Counted from the stretch's first letter, positions 16,659-24,805 are shown. The stretch is DNA of 64,000 nucleotides from CAVYUC01 sp963783085 (GCA_963783085.1 CAWAMJ010000004.1:99526-163525), one strand, 5' to 3'. The notes: generated by a model from the letters alone, not told the origin. Program-made: numbers and translations.

Positions 16659-16679
16659 TTGTGCAAATTTTGTGCAAAT
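16659..16679 (+). promoter_or_regulatory. integrase arm-type repeats, tRNA end
   Basis: Two copies of TTGTGCAAAT start at 16659 and 16670; 16661-16679 equals 8989-9007 exactly. The repeats lie 46 bp inside the attachment repeat at 16725 and are in direct orientation with those at the other end. Confidence 0.6.
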
Positions 16680-16715
16680 AAAAAAGAGTTACAAACTTAA
16701 CCTTTGCAACTCTTT
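16680..16715 (-). terminator. element-supplied terminator for tRNA-Val
   Basis: On the minus strand a 13-bp stem (AAAGAGTTGCAAA / TTTGTAACTCTTT, one G-T pair) with a 7-nt loop is followed by T-rich sequence, ten bases past the tRNA 3' end. It belongs to the element and replaces the native terminator stranded at 8785-8816. Confidence 0.7.
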
Positions 16716-16724
16716 AATTTTCAG

Positions 16725-16770
16725 GTGGGAACTACTGGATTCGAACCAGTGACCCCCTGCTTGTAAGGCA
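16725..16770 (-). repeat. attachment site, tRNA-proximal copy
   Basis: The 46-bp sequence identical to 8822-8867; it forms the 3' part of the functional tRNA-Val gene, so integration restored the tRNA. Confidence 0.92.
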
Positions 16771-16800
16771 GGTGCTCTGAACCAGCTGAGCTAAGCTCCC
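16726..16800 (-). tRNA. tRNA-Val (anticodon UAC)
   Basis: The minus strand folds as a 75-nt tRNA: acceptor GGGAGCT pairs with AGTTCCC (one G-T pair), D-arm GCTCAGCTGGTTCAGAGC, anticodon stem CCTGC/GCAGG with loop CTTACAA (anticodon TAC), variable loop, and T-arm CTGGTTCGAATCCAG, then discriminator A. CCA is not encoded (the next bases are CCT). It is the integration site of the adjoining element. Confidence 0.95.
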
Positions 16801-16822
16801 TTTTTTGTTTTTTGCTCTTTTT

Positions 16823-16879
16823 GTTCGTGACCCTCCCGATAGTAATCGGGATGCTCTGAACCAGCTGAGCTAAGCTCCC
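16823..16879 (-). pseudogene. tRNA-Val relic 1
   Basis: The 5' half (GGGAGCTTAGCTCAGCTGG to AGAGCA) is identical to the adjacent tRNA-Val. The anticodon arm is changed to TCCCG-ATTACTAT-CGGGA, which still pairs over 5 bp but has an 8-nt loop, and six bases of the T-arm are gone (GGGTCAC runs straight into GAAC). Without a T-arm or acceptor partner it cannot be a working tRNA. Confidence 0.7.
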
Positions 16880-16900
16880 TTTTTATTTTTTGCTCTTTTT

Positions 16901-16957
16901 GTTCGTGACCCTCCCGATAGTAATCGGGATGCTCTGAACCAGCTGAGCTAAGCTCCC
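16901..16957 (-). pseudogene. tRNA-Val relic 2
   Basis: The same defective unit as 16823-16879, repeated with a period of 78 bp including a T/A-rich spacer (ending GCTCTTTTTGTTC). Nothing tRNA-like lies to its right. The three 5' halves (one intact, two relic) suggest an old tandem tRNA-Val array that has been homogenised and eroded. Confidence 0.7.
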
Positions 16958-17052
16958 TTTTTTGTTTTTTTGAACGTCTCCTTTTTTTCGTAAGGCGCTG
17001 CAAATATAAAAGGTATTTTCAGTTCTGCAAAAAGAATGTGAAAAATTATTTC

Positions 17053-18375
17053 CTATAAAATTTCAGCTACTATAAACGTACTTCCTCCAATAAAAATTAA
17101 ATCATTTTTTCCGGCTTTCACCTTTGCCGCGTTCAATGCCTCTGTAACAACTGGAAAGCTATTTCCCTTTAATCCAAGTTGTTGAGCCTGGCTTTTGAGT
17201 GCCTTTTCATCGAGGGCCCGCGGAATATCAGCTTTTGTAAAATAGTACTGCGCATCTTTTGGCAGCAATTTCAAAACGCTGCCGGCATCTTTATCATTTA
17301 CCATTCCGAAAACAACGTGAAGATTGTTGTGCGGGGTTTGCTCAATTTGTTTCACCACCTCTTTTATTCCATCCGGGTTATGTCCGGTGTCGCAAACCAC
17401 CAGGGGATTGTTCCCGATTATCTGCCAGCGACCTTGCAAGCCGGTCAGGCTAATAGTTTCGGATAAGCCGTTGTAAATGCTTTTATCGCTGATGTTCCAT
17501 CCGCTGTTTTGTAAAAGTTCAATGCACTTTAAAACCGGCGGAAGATTTTTTAACTGGTAAATTCCCGTCAAATCCAAAATCAATCCGGGTAAATATTTTT
17601 TACCTTTCTTTTCAACGGAAACAACCTGTTTCCTTTCCAGGTTTTGCAATGAATAACTGATTTTGTATTCCTGGTCGGCAAAATATAAAGGAGCTTTTTG
17701 CGCTGTCGCTTTTTCTTTGAAAACAGGTTCCGTTTCCGGTTGCGTGGCGCCAATAACTGCAGGAATTCCGGATTTAATTATGCCCGCTTTTTCCGCCGCA
17801 ATTTTTTCGAGGCTGTCACCCAAAAGCGCAGTATGATCCAATCCGATATTTGTAATAATGCTCACTTCCGGAGAAATGATGTTTGTGGAATCGAGCCGTC
17901 CGCCCAATCCAACTTCCACCACTGCAATATCAATTTTATACTTCGAGAATAAGTCGAATGCCATGGCTACTGTGAGTTCAAAAAACGACGGATCAATTTT
18001 CCATGTTTCGTTTTGGAGGAGGTAATTTTCAATCCATTCAACCACATCATTTTCAGAAATCATTTTTCCGTTGATGCGGATTCGTTCTCTGAAATCTTTT
18101 AAATGCGGTGAGGTATATAATCCGGTTTTGTATCCTGCCGACTGCAAAACAGCCGCCATCATGTGCGAAACAGAACCTTTTCCATTGGTGCCGGCAATGT
18201 GGATTGAGCGAAAATTTCGGTGTGGATTTCCATAAAAATCATCGAGTTTCCGCGTATTTTCCAGGGTATTTTTGTAAGCCGCCGGTCCAATTCGCTGAAA
18301 CATGGGCAGCCGATTAAACAGGTAATCGAGAGTTTCAGTATAATTCAATGCCAAAAAATTTATTAACCGGCACAA
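17053..18375 (-). CDS. folC: bifunctional folylpolyglutamate / dihydrofolate synthase
   Basis: A 440-residue Mur-ligase-family enzyme that adds glutamate to folates (and may join dihydropteroate to glutamate). The P-loop IHIAGTNGKGSVSHMMAAVL lies near residue 60, followed by TGLYTSPHLKDFRERIRING, the FolC folate-site signature, and VVEVGLGGRLDSTNI near 150. The C-terminal domain has VVCDTGHNPDGIKEV near 325. The length is normal. The N-terminal extension MCRLINFLAL ahead of NYTETLDYLFNRLPMFQ is longer than in relatives, so translation may begin a few codons later at a non-ATG codon. Monocistronic here, with a convergent tRNA locus downstream. Confidence 0.95.
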   Translation of the reverse strand: MCRLINFLALNYTETLDYLFNRLPMFQRIGPAAYKNTLENTRKLDDFYGNPHRNFRSIHIAGTNGKGSVSHMMAAVLQSAGYKTGLYTSPHLKDFRERIRINGKMISENDVVEWIENYLLQNETWKIDPSFFELTVAMAFDLFSKYKIDIAVVEVGLGGRLDSTNIISPEVSIITNIGLDHTALLGDSLEKIAAEKAGIIKSGIPAVIGATQPETEPVFKEKATAQKAPLYFADQEYKISYSLQNLERKQVVSVEKKGKKYLPGLILDLTGIYQLKNLPPVLKCIELLQNSGWNISDKSIYNGLSETISLTGLQGRWQIIGNNPLVVCDTGHNPDGIKEVVKQIEQTPHNNLHVVFGMVNDKDAGSVLKLLPKDAQYYFTKADIPRALDEKALKSQAQQLGLKGNSFPVVTEALNAAKVKAGKNDLIFIGGSTFIVAEIL

Positions 18376-18451
18376 GTTTATTAAAAATTAATTCTACTTG
18401 AATGAAATCTCCCAATTTTATCTACATTTAGCAAAACCCAATTAAACGAAT

Positions 18452-19786
18452 ATGTTGAGTAAATCCAGCAAAAGCAAAATCTTCGTCCTCGATACCAACG
18501 TTATTTTACACGATCATACCTGCATTTACCAGTTTCAGGACAACGATATCATCCTGCCGATAACTGTTCTCGAGGAACTCGATAAATTTAAACGTGGAAA
18601 TGATCTAATTAATTACCAGGCGAGGGAGTTTGTCAGGTTGCTCGATGAAATCATTGGCGACGAATTGTTTAACGGCGGCAAATCGCTTGGAAAAAACAAA
18701 GGGAAATTACGAATTGAAGCCGGCAAACCATTTTCCGAAGCCTTAAAAACTTCCTTTCGCGAAGATATTCCGGATCATCGTATTCTTGCCATCGCGGAGT
18801 ATGCGATGAAAACTTATCAGAGGCGTAAAATAGTGCTTGTGAGCAAGGACATTAATCTTCGGATGAAGGCGAAATCATTGGGTATTCAGGCCGAAGATTA
18901 CAAATCGGACAAAGTCACCGACATTAATGTGCTGGAAAAAACCATTACCACGTTCGAGAATTTCAGCGATTCGTTAATTGAAATTTTATACGATCAGGGA
19001 TGGTTCCAATTTGAAGAACTGAAGCTGGAAAAAAGACCGGAGGCAAATGAATGTTTTATTTTGAGAGGGAACAATTCCAGTGTCCTTGCTCGGTTCGATT
19101 CTAAAAACAACCGGGTTGTCCGGGTGGAGAAAAAAGCGGCATACGGAATAAAACCGCGCAATGCAGAACAAACGTTTAGTTTGAACATGCTGGCGAATCC
19201 CGAAATCGAGCTGGTTGCGCTCACCGGGAAAGCCGGTACCGGAAAAACTTTGCTGGCGTTGGCTGCGGCGATCGAACAACATAAAATGTTTGACCAGATT
19301 TTACTGGCCCGCCCGATTGTGGCGCTGAGCAACCGTGATTTGGGTTACCTCCCCGGCGACGCGTCCGAAAAAATCAACCCTTACATGCAGCCACTTTTCG
19401 ACAATCTGGCTGTGATAAAACATGTTTTTAACCCACGCAGTCAGGAATATCAGAAAATTGAAGAGATGCTGAAAGAGGAAAAACTCGCCATTTCACCGCT
19501 GGCCTTTATCCGCGGGCGGAGTGTTTCAAATTCATTTTTTATTATTGATGAGGCCCAAAATCTTACGCCGCATGAAATTAAGACCATCATCACGCGCGCG
19601 GGCGAAGGCACAAAAATGGTTTTTACCGGCGACCTTCAGCAAATCGACTCACCCTACCTCGATATGAAATCAAACGGCCTCGCTTTTATGACCGACCGAA
19701 TGCGAAGTCAGGATTTATTTGCCCACATTAACCTGGTGAAAGGCGAACGCAGTTATTTGGCCGAACTGGCCAGTAATCTGCTTTAA
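18452..19786 (+). CDS. PIN domain-PhoH ATPase fusion (YlaK type)
   Basis: A 444-residue protein. Residues 8-150 form a PIN ribonuclease domain (FVLDTNVILHDH and a later DHRILAIAEYA with acidic residues). Residues about 240-440 form the PhoH ATPase/helicase-like domain with Walker A GKAGTGKT near 259, Walker B FIIDEAQNLT near 366, and a conserved FTGDLQQIDSPYLD near 390. PIN-PhoH fusions (PhoH2/YlaK) unwind and cut RNA in vitro in some bacteria. The gene is divergent from folC with a 76-bp intergenic region. Full length. Confidence 0.9.
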   Translation: MLSKSSKSKIFVLDTNVILHDHTCIYQFQDNDIILPITVLEELDKFKRGNDLINYQAREFVRLLDEIIGDELFNGGKSLGKNKGKLRIEAGKPFSEALKTSFREDIPDHRILAIAEYAMKTYQRRKIVLVSKDINLRMKAKSLGIQAEDYKSDKVTDINVLEKTITTFENFSDSLIEILYDQGWFQFEELKLEKRPEANECFILRGNNSSVLARFDSKNNRVVRVEKKAAYGIKPRNAEQTFSLNMLANPEIELVALTGKAGTGKTLLALAAAIEQHKMFDQILLARPIVALSNRDLGYLPGDASEKINPYMQPLFDNLAVIKHVFNPRSQEYQKIEEMLKEEKLAISPLAFIRGRSVSNSFFIIDEAQNLTPHEIKTIITRAGEGTKMVFTGDLQQIDSPYLDMKSNGLAFMTDRMRSQDLFAHINLVKGERSYLAELASNLL

Positions 19787-19925
19787 CAGCTTTTCATTCA
19801 GCAGCTTTTTTCTATTTTTGCATTTTATTTCATCGAACAGGATAATTTTGTCTTTTTTTTGATGAAATATCCGGATGATTTTCGGAGTTAGTTAAATTGA
19901 GAACGCACAGGTAAATCGAAAAAGA

Positions 19926-21224
19926 ATGGAATATGTAGGGAAGAAAGCGGCATTTTATACCCTGGGTTGTAAACTGAATTTCTCAGAAACTTCAACCATT
20001 GCCGGCTCTTTTAAAGAAGTTGGATTTGATCGCGTGGATTTTGGCGAAAAAGCCGATGTATATGTAATTAATACCTGCTCGGTTACCAATCAGGGAGATA
20101 AAGCAAGCCGAAACATTATCCGGCAGGCAGTTCGCAAAAATCCGGAGGCGATGGTTATTGTGGTTGGCTGTTATTCACAACTGAAACCGGACGAGGTAGG
20201 GCATATCGAAGGTGTTGATCTGGTACTCGGCACGCAGGAAAAGTTCCACATCCCGGCCTATTTAAACGGGCTGAAAAAACGGGAAAAAACGGAAATAAAA
20301 ACTACGCGGCTGGTCAACATCAAAAATTATCACCGGGCTTTTTCCTGGGGCGACCGAACACGCAGTTTTCTGAAAATCCAGGACGGATGCGACTACTACT
20401 GTTCATTTTGCACGATTCCGTTTGCCCGCGGCCGCAGCCGGAACGACAACATTGAAAATACGGTTGACGAAGCAAAAAAAGCGGTTGATAAAGGATTTAA
20501 GGAAATCGTTTTAACCGGTGTAAACATCGGCGATTTCGGTAAATCGACGGGCGAGAATTTCCTCGATTTCCTGAAAGCAATGGAAAAAGTGGAAGGCTTG
20601 CACCGATTGAGATTGGGTTCCATTGAGCCAAATCTCCTGAAAGATGAAATCATTGAACTGGTTGCCGGTTCCGACGTAATTATGCCGCATTTTCACGTTC
20701 CCCTGCAATCAGGGTCCGATGAAATTCTGTCGCTCATGAAGCGGAAATACTCCACCGGGTTGTTCGCTCATCGCGTTGAAAAAATCCGCGAACTGGTGCC
20801 GCACGCTTTTATCGGAGTGGATGTAATTGCCGGAACCAACGGCGAAACAGAAGATTTATTCCAGGAATCGTACGATTTTCTGAACAGCCTCGAAATATCG
20901 CAGTTGCACGCTTTTACTTATTCGGAAAGAAGTGGAACACAGGCGCTGAAAATTCCCTGGAAGGTAGATGTGGAGGACCGGAAACGGCGCACCCAGATGT
21001 ACATTAACCTTTCAGAAAAAAAATTGCGCGCGTTCTACGAAAAACATCTGGGGTCGGAACAAAATGTTCTTTTTGAAGGACAGAAAAAAGGAGATTCAAT
21101 GGCGGGATTCACCGAAAATTATATTAAAGTGGAAACGGCATTCGACGAAAGTCTGGAAAACCAGTTGAGAATGGTGAAATTAAAATCAATTCTGCCAAAC
21201 GGGCACGTGGAAGTGCTGATGTAA
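19926..21224 (+). CDS. mtaB: tRNA t6A37 methylthiotransferase MtaB
   Basis: A 432-residue radical-SAM enzyme that adds a methylthio group to N6-threonylcarbamoyladenosine at position 37 of ANN-decoding tRNAs. It has the N-terminal UPF0004 cysteines (FYTLGCKLNFSET near residue 15, NTCSVTNQGDK near 50, VVGCYSQ near 83) that hold the auxiliary [4Fe-4S] cluster, then the radical-SAM triad CDYYCSFC near 155, and a C-terminal TRAM-like region. The GCKLN...CSVTN pattern is that of MtaB rather than MiaB (which has GCQMN) or RimO. Start codon ATG is preceded by an A-rich leader. Confidence 0.92.
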   Translation: MEYVGKKAAFYTLGCKLNFSETSTIAGSFKEVGFDRVDFGEKADVYVINTCSVTNQGDKASRNIIRQAVRKNPEAMVIVVGCYSQLKPDEVGHIEGVDLVLGTQEKFHIPAYLNGLKKREKTEIKTTRLVNIKNYHRAFSWGDRTRSFLKIQDGCDYYCSFCTIPFARGRSRNDNIENTVDEAKKAVDKGFKEIVLTGVNIGDFGKSTGENFLDFLKAMEKVEGLHRLRLGSIEPNLLKDEIIELVAGSDVIMPHFHVPLQSGSDEILSLMKRKYSTGLFAHRVEKIRELVPHAFIGVDVIAGTNGETEDLFQESYDFLNSLEISQLHAFTYSERSGTQALKIPWKVDVEDRKRRTQMYINLSEKKLRAFYEKHLGSEQNVLFEGQKKGDSMAGFTENYIKVETAFDESLENQLRMVKLKSILPNGHVEVLM

Positions 21225-21271
21225 CACTGAAATCCCTGATTTCGTTCAGAACAAATTCAACATACATTAAA

Positions 21272-22069
21272 ATGGATTACAAAGAGCTTTGTTTTCAGGT
21301 TCAGGATATTGCACGCGAAACCGGTAGCTTTATCCGTGAAGAACGGGAAAAGGTTTCAGGTGAAGATGTGAAATTGAAAAGCGAATCGAGCCTCGTGACA
21401 TACGTCGATAAAACCGCGGAAAAGAATATTGTTTCAGCTTTGGAGAATCTCATTCCTGAATGTGGCTTTATTACAGAAGAAGGCACGGCATCACACCAAA
21501 ACGAAAAATATAAATGGATTATTGATCCGCTCGACGGCACAACCAATTATATTCACGGAATCACACCTTTTTCGGTTAGTATTGCTTTGATGGAAGAAAG
21601 CGAGTTGGTTGCGGGCGTTGTTTTTGATGTGATGCTCAACGAAATGTTTTATGCCTGGAAAGGGAGCCCCGCGTATTTAAACGGAAAAGAAATAAGCGTT
21701 GCCAAAGCAGCAAATTCAAAAGATACACTAATCGCCACCGGTTTTCCGTATTACGATTTCGACCGGGTGGACGATTATATCGGTGCAATGAAAAAACTGA
21801 TGAAGGAAACGCGCGGGATCCGCCGGTTAGGTTCGGCTGCAATTGACTTGTCGTACGTTGCCTGCGGCCGGTTCGACGCATTTTTCGAACACGCGCTTCA
21901 TGCCTGGGATGTGGCTGCCGGAGTTTTTATCCTACAGCAGGCCGGCGGAAAAGTTACCGATTTCAACGGGGGCGACAATTGGCTTTTCGGCGGCGAAATG
22001 ATTGCGGCAAGTAGCAGTTATTTTCCCGAATTTTACAAAATTATTAACGGCTTTTTGGGCGAGAAATAA
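21272..22069 (+). CDS. inositol monophosphatase family protein
   Basis: A 265-residue Mg-dependent sugar-phosphatase of the IMPase/SuhB/CysQ fold. The metal-binding motif WIIDPLDGTTNYIHG is at residues 82-96, the upstream Glu is in GFITEEG near 70, and the second motif HAWDVAAGVFILQQAGG is near 210. It hydrolyses inositol-1-phosphate or related phosphates such as fructose-1,6-bisphosphate or 3'-phosphoadenosine phosphates; the sequence alone does not decide. It follows mtaB by 47 bp on the same strand. A REP-like palindrome lies 39 bp downstream. Confidence 0.93.
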   Translation: MDYKELCFQVQDIARETGSFIREEREKVSGEDVKLKSESSLVTYVDKTAEKNIVSALENLIPECGFITEEGTASHQNEKYKWIIDPLDGTTNYIHGITPFSVSIALMEESELVAGVVFDVMLNEMFYAWKGSPAYLNGKEISVAKAANSKDTLIATGFPYYDFDRVDDYIGAMKKLMKETRGIRRLGSAAIDLSYVACGRFDAFFEHALHAWDVAAGVFILQQAGGKVTDFNGGDNWLFGGEMIAASSSYFPEFYKIINGFLGEK

Positions 22070-22107
22070 ATTGATTATTATTAATCACTGATGTCCGGTT
22101 AAATAAT

Positions 22108-22208
22108 ATATTAATGGCTAAAGCCCTCCCGTACAATGGTTTTATTGCCCCCGGCTTAAGCCGGGGGTTAATTTTGGAGCACGAAAAACAGGCTTTAGCC
22201 ATTAATAT
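22108..22208. repeat. REP-like palindromic element
   Basis: Terminal inverted repeats of 18 bp (ATATTAATGGCTAAAGCC at 22108-22125 and its complement at 22191-22208) enclose a 20-bp perfect palindrome CCCCCGGCTTAAGCCGGGGG at 22148-22167. The GC-rich core contrasts with AT-rich flanks. This nested layout is that of REP/MITE-like repeats common between genes in Bacteroidota. From 22209 to 22514 I see no gene, only AT-rich spacer. Confidence 0.75.
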
Positions 22209-22514
22209 TAAAATATTCATTATCAGTAAGAAGAATAACTGTGTTCCAACTTATTTTATTGATTGAAATATTTCGCTGACACCAGTGATTTTTAATCAAA
22301 TAAAACGTTGTTTTTTAATGGGACTTTGATTTTCCTAAATAGAAGACAACAAATCGTACATGGGGAAAAACCGGCTCCCGATTTTGTCACCACCTCTTTA
22401 TATCCAAAAATTTTGGGTAGATGCTCGAAATCATACCTAAAAATTGACATAACAATACATGGCCTTCTTTTAGAACAGATTTTGTAAATTGCACCACATT
22501 TAAAAAATCATCCG

Positions 22515-22991
22515 ATGGCCGAAAAGGAAATCGCCCTTTTAAAAGAACAAATCAACAGGCTCAGTGAAAAAAATTTCGATTTGGAAGCCTGGAAAAACCA
22601 CACCATTATTTTTCTTGAACGGATTTTCGGGAAAGACAATTCGAAAATAAAAATGTTGAAGGAGCTGCGTTACGACTATTCGAGCTGGAGTTTGCGCGAT
22701 ACTGCCGCAGCAGGGAAATCGAAAGATAAAGACCCGGTTCGTGTCCAGGCACAGGAACTTCTGGAAGCTACAATCACAGAATTGGAAAAACTTGGTGTGC
22801 CAAAGGACAAACCGGGAAACGACAGGATGTGGGAACTTCTGCAGGATGAACTGACCGGCAGGCAGGTAAAAGAAATTCAAACAATAATTAAATCGGAAGA
22901 CCCGGACAAAACCGTTAAAATTGCCGACATTCTGGGAAAAATGGAGAAAGACGATTTGGCACTTACCATCGCAAAACTTCTCATTTCGTAA
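22515..22991 (+). CDS. hypothetical coiled-coil protein
   Basis: A 158-residue soluble protein. Residues 1-45 form a leucine-rich coiled coil (KEIALLKEQINRLSEKNFDL); residues 60-155 are helical and charged (AQELLEATITELEKLGVPKD; KIADILGKMEKDDLALTIAK). Similar proteins seem to occur in relatives but I know no function. It ends 9 bp before the glycosyltransferase start, so the two are probably co-transcribed. Confidence 0.7.
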   Translation: MAEKEIALLKEQINRLSEKNFDLEAWKNHTIIFLERIFGKDNSKIKMLKELRYDYSSWSLRDTAAAGKSKDKDPVRVQAQELLEATITELEKLGVPKDKPGNDRMWELLQDELTGRQVKEIQTIIKSEDPDKTVKIADILGKMEKDDLALTIAKLLIS

Positions 22992-23000
22992 CCGCACAAA

Positions 23001-24044
23001 ATGCCTGAAAACAAGAAAATTGCCATTGTCATTCTCAACTGGAACGGCGCCAGGCTGTTCGAAAAATTCCTGCCTTCGGTCATTCGAAACTCAGAAAATG
23101 AAAATACTGCGATTTTTGTGGCTGATAACGGCTCAACTGATAATTCCGTCGAAATATTAACCACCCGTTTTCCGGAAGTTAAAATTATTGAACTCGGGGA
23201 AAATTATGGTTTTGCAGAAGGATACAATCGCGCATTGCAGCAAATTGAAGCCAGTTATTTTATATTGCTCAATTCCGATGTGGAGGTTACGCCGCACTGG
23301 ATGGAAAAGTGCCTGCAGCTGTTTAAAGAAAATGAGAAAATTGCAGTCGTTCAACCCAAAATTTTAAGTTTTGAAAAACCGCATTTATTCGAATATGCCG
23401 GCGCTGCCGGTGGATTTATCGATAAATTCGGTTACCCGTTTTGCCGCGGACGGATACTGAACCAGATGGAACCCGATGTTGGCCAGTACAACAAAGCAAC
23501 GCCGGTTTTTTGGGCGAGCGGGGCCTGCATGTTTGTAAAAGCTGACTTGTTTAAAAAAGCAGGGGGTTTCGACGGAGATTTTTGGGCACACATGGAGGAA
23601 ATTGATTTATGCTGGCGTTTGAAAAGCCGCGGTTACGAAATCTGGTACCAACCGGACAGCGCTGTGTTTCACCTCGGCGGGGGCACACTGTCGTACGGAA
23701 GCCCGCAAAAAGTTTATCTTAATTTCAGGAATAACCTGTACATGTTGTTTAAAAACCTTCCGCACAAATATTTCAAACGAATTTTTCTCACCCGGATGGT
23801 ACTCGACGGGGTGGCCGCATTTAAATTTCTGTTCGGTTTTTATTTCAGGAGCTTTTGGGCCATATTGAAGGCACATGGCGAATTTTACAGGAACTTTTCG
23901 AAACTGAAGGAAAAAAGAAAAGCTGCACAGGAACAGGCTGAAGTGGAAGATCACACAGAGATTTACTCAAAAAGCATCATGTGGAAGTTTTTTATTCAGA
24001 AGAAGCGCAAATTTTCATCGTTAAATTTTAACCTGTTAAAATGA
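23001..24044 (+). CDS. GT2-family glycosyltransferase
   Basis: A 347-residue cytoplasmic or membrane-associated glycosyltransferase. The N-terminal GT-A domain begins IAIVILNWNGARLFEKFLPS; FVADNGSTDNSVEIL near residue 40 and ILLNSDVEVTPHWMEKCLQL near 90 supply the nucleotide-sugar and metal site (DXD-like SDV). FWAHMEEIDLCWRLKSRGYE near 193-212 contains the ED/E-type catalytic motif and the C-terminal HLGGGTLSYGSP is typical of the rhamnosyltransferase-like GT2 clade. The C-terminal region has a membrane-binding hydrophobic stretch. It probably helps build a surface polysaccharide or glycoprotein glycan. Its stop overlaps the thioesterase start (ATGA). Confidence 0.9.
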   Translation: MPENKKIAIVILNWNGARLFEKFLPSVIRNSENENTAIFVADNGSTDNSVEILTTRFPEVKIIELGENYGFAEGYNRALQQIEASYFILLNSDVEVTPHWMEKCLQLFKENEKIAVVQPKILSFEKPHLFEYAGAAGGFIDKFGYPFCRGRILNQMEPDVGQYNKATPVFWASGACMFVKADLFKKAGGFDGDFWAHMEEIDLCWRLKSRGYEIWYQPDSAVFHLGGGTLSYGSPQKVYLNFRNNLYMLFKNLPHKYFKRIFLTRMVLDGVAAFKFLFGFYFRSFWAILKAHGEFYRNFSKLKEKRKAAQEQAEVEDHTEIYSKSIMWKFFIQKKRKFSSLNFNLLK

Positions 24045-24460
24045 ATGAGAAGTTGGTCTTTAATGAAAAAGTGTATACTTATCAAATCGATTTTATCGGT
24101 CATGTAAACAACATTGTTTATATCCAGTGGCTGGAAAATGCACGCGTCAACCTGCTCGAGGCCATCGATTTGCCGATAGTCGATTTAATCCAAAAACAAG
24201 GAATTTTCCCTGTGCTCAGCAAAACATCCATCCGCTACCGCAAACCGTTTTTCCTGGGCGAAAAGGTGACCATCGAAATCTGGGTGTCGCAAATAAACAA
24301 TGCATCTGTGGAAATGGATTTCAACTTTAAAAATCAGCGCGGTGAGCTTTGTACAACTGCGCGACAAACTTGTTTATTTGTGGATAAAAATAACATGCGC
24401 CCCTTACGCCTGACCGGCAAAAACCGCGAAGCGTTTGAGAAACTGTCGATTATAGGATAA
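24041..24460 (+). CDS. hot-dog fold acyl-CoA thioesterase (4HBT family)
   Basis: A 139-residue protein of the YbgC/4-hydroxybenzoyl-CoA thioesterase type: YQIDFIGHVNNIVYIQWLEN holds the region of the catalytic Asp, and the following helix and strands (ISIRYRKPFFLGEKVTIEIW equivalent, starting TSIRYRKPFF) fit the fold. It hydrolyses acyl-CoA or acyl-ACP thioesters. The 4-bp overlap with the glycosyltransferase gene shows translational coupling, but no biochemical link between the two is evident. Confidence 0.88.
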   Translation: MNEKLVFNEKVYTYQIDFIGHVNNIVYIQWLENARVNLLEAIDLPIVDLIQKQGIFPVLSKTSIRYRKPFFLGEKVTIEIWVSQINNASVEMDFNFKNQRGELCTTARQTCLFVDKNNMRPLRLTGKNREAFEKLSIIG

Positions 24461-24671
24461 CCGGCTGATAAAGTTTATTAGCCTGGTCGTTCCTCAATTT
24501 TTTTCAGTGCCTGTTTGAAAAATCTGTCGTTGGCAACAAGCATGTAATTTCAGATAAAATTCCAGATTAATTAACAGCTATTTCCCTGCCTTGAAACACA
24601 CGAAATAGTCCTTCAAATAAATCTTGTTTTGCTGTTTCAAAAATCCGTTTTAACTTTGCCGTCATTGTTTA

Positions 24672-24776
24672 TGCAATGGGGTGCCTCAATATTTAGGGCT
24701 GAGATCATACCCAAGGAACCTGATCCGGATAATGCCGGCGAAGGGAGGGCAACAAGGGATTCGTCCCGCTCCATTG
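24672..24776 (+). ncRNA. TPP (thi-box) riboswitch
   Basis: Contains the conserved aptamer pieces GGGGTGCC, AGGGCTGAGATCATACCC, GAACCTGATCCGGATAATG and CCGGCGAAGGGA, in the order of the thiamin pyrophosphate riboswitch. Six bases CAATGG (24674-24679) can pair with CCATTG (24771-24776), making an outer helix that closes just before the receptor start at 24806. A short GGGATTCGTCCC hairpin near 24756-24767 may form part of the expression platform. TPP binding should lower receptor expression. Confidence 0.93.
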
Positions 24777-24805
24777 GTTAGTTATTAACCAAATTTAATT
24801 TTATC

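Larger units (their letters stand above)
8822..16770 (+). mobile_element. integrative element in tRNA-Val, about 7.9 kb
   Basis: The boundaries are the 46-bp perfect direct repeats at 8822-8867 and 16725-16770. Just inside each end lies the same 19-base motif GTGCAAATTTTGTGCAAAT (8989-9007 and 16661-16679), as expected for integrase arm sites. Cargo in order: tyrosine integrase (+), two small membrane proteins sharing an N-terminal hairpin (+), a minus-strand block with small hypothetical genes, a frameshifted polymerase-like gene, a 63-codon gene and a decayed helix-turn-helix gene, an unrecognised 309-codon gene (-), and a superinfection-immunity-like membrane protein (+). No relaxase, mobilisation protein, capsid or packaging gene is seen, so it is neither a complete conjugative element nor a prophage; it could be a mobilisable or satellite-type island, now partly decayed. 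Confidence 0.9.

Noticed and set aside
8822..16770. Prophage
   Set aside because: No capsid, terminase, portal, tail or lysis gene is visible.
16791..17003. Open frame with a repeated ELSSAGSEHPDYYREGHE peptide
   Set aside because: It is a translation of the tRNA-Val gene and its two relics.
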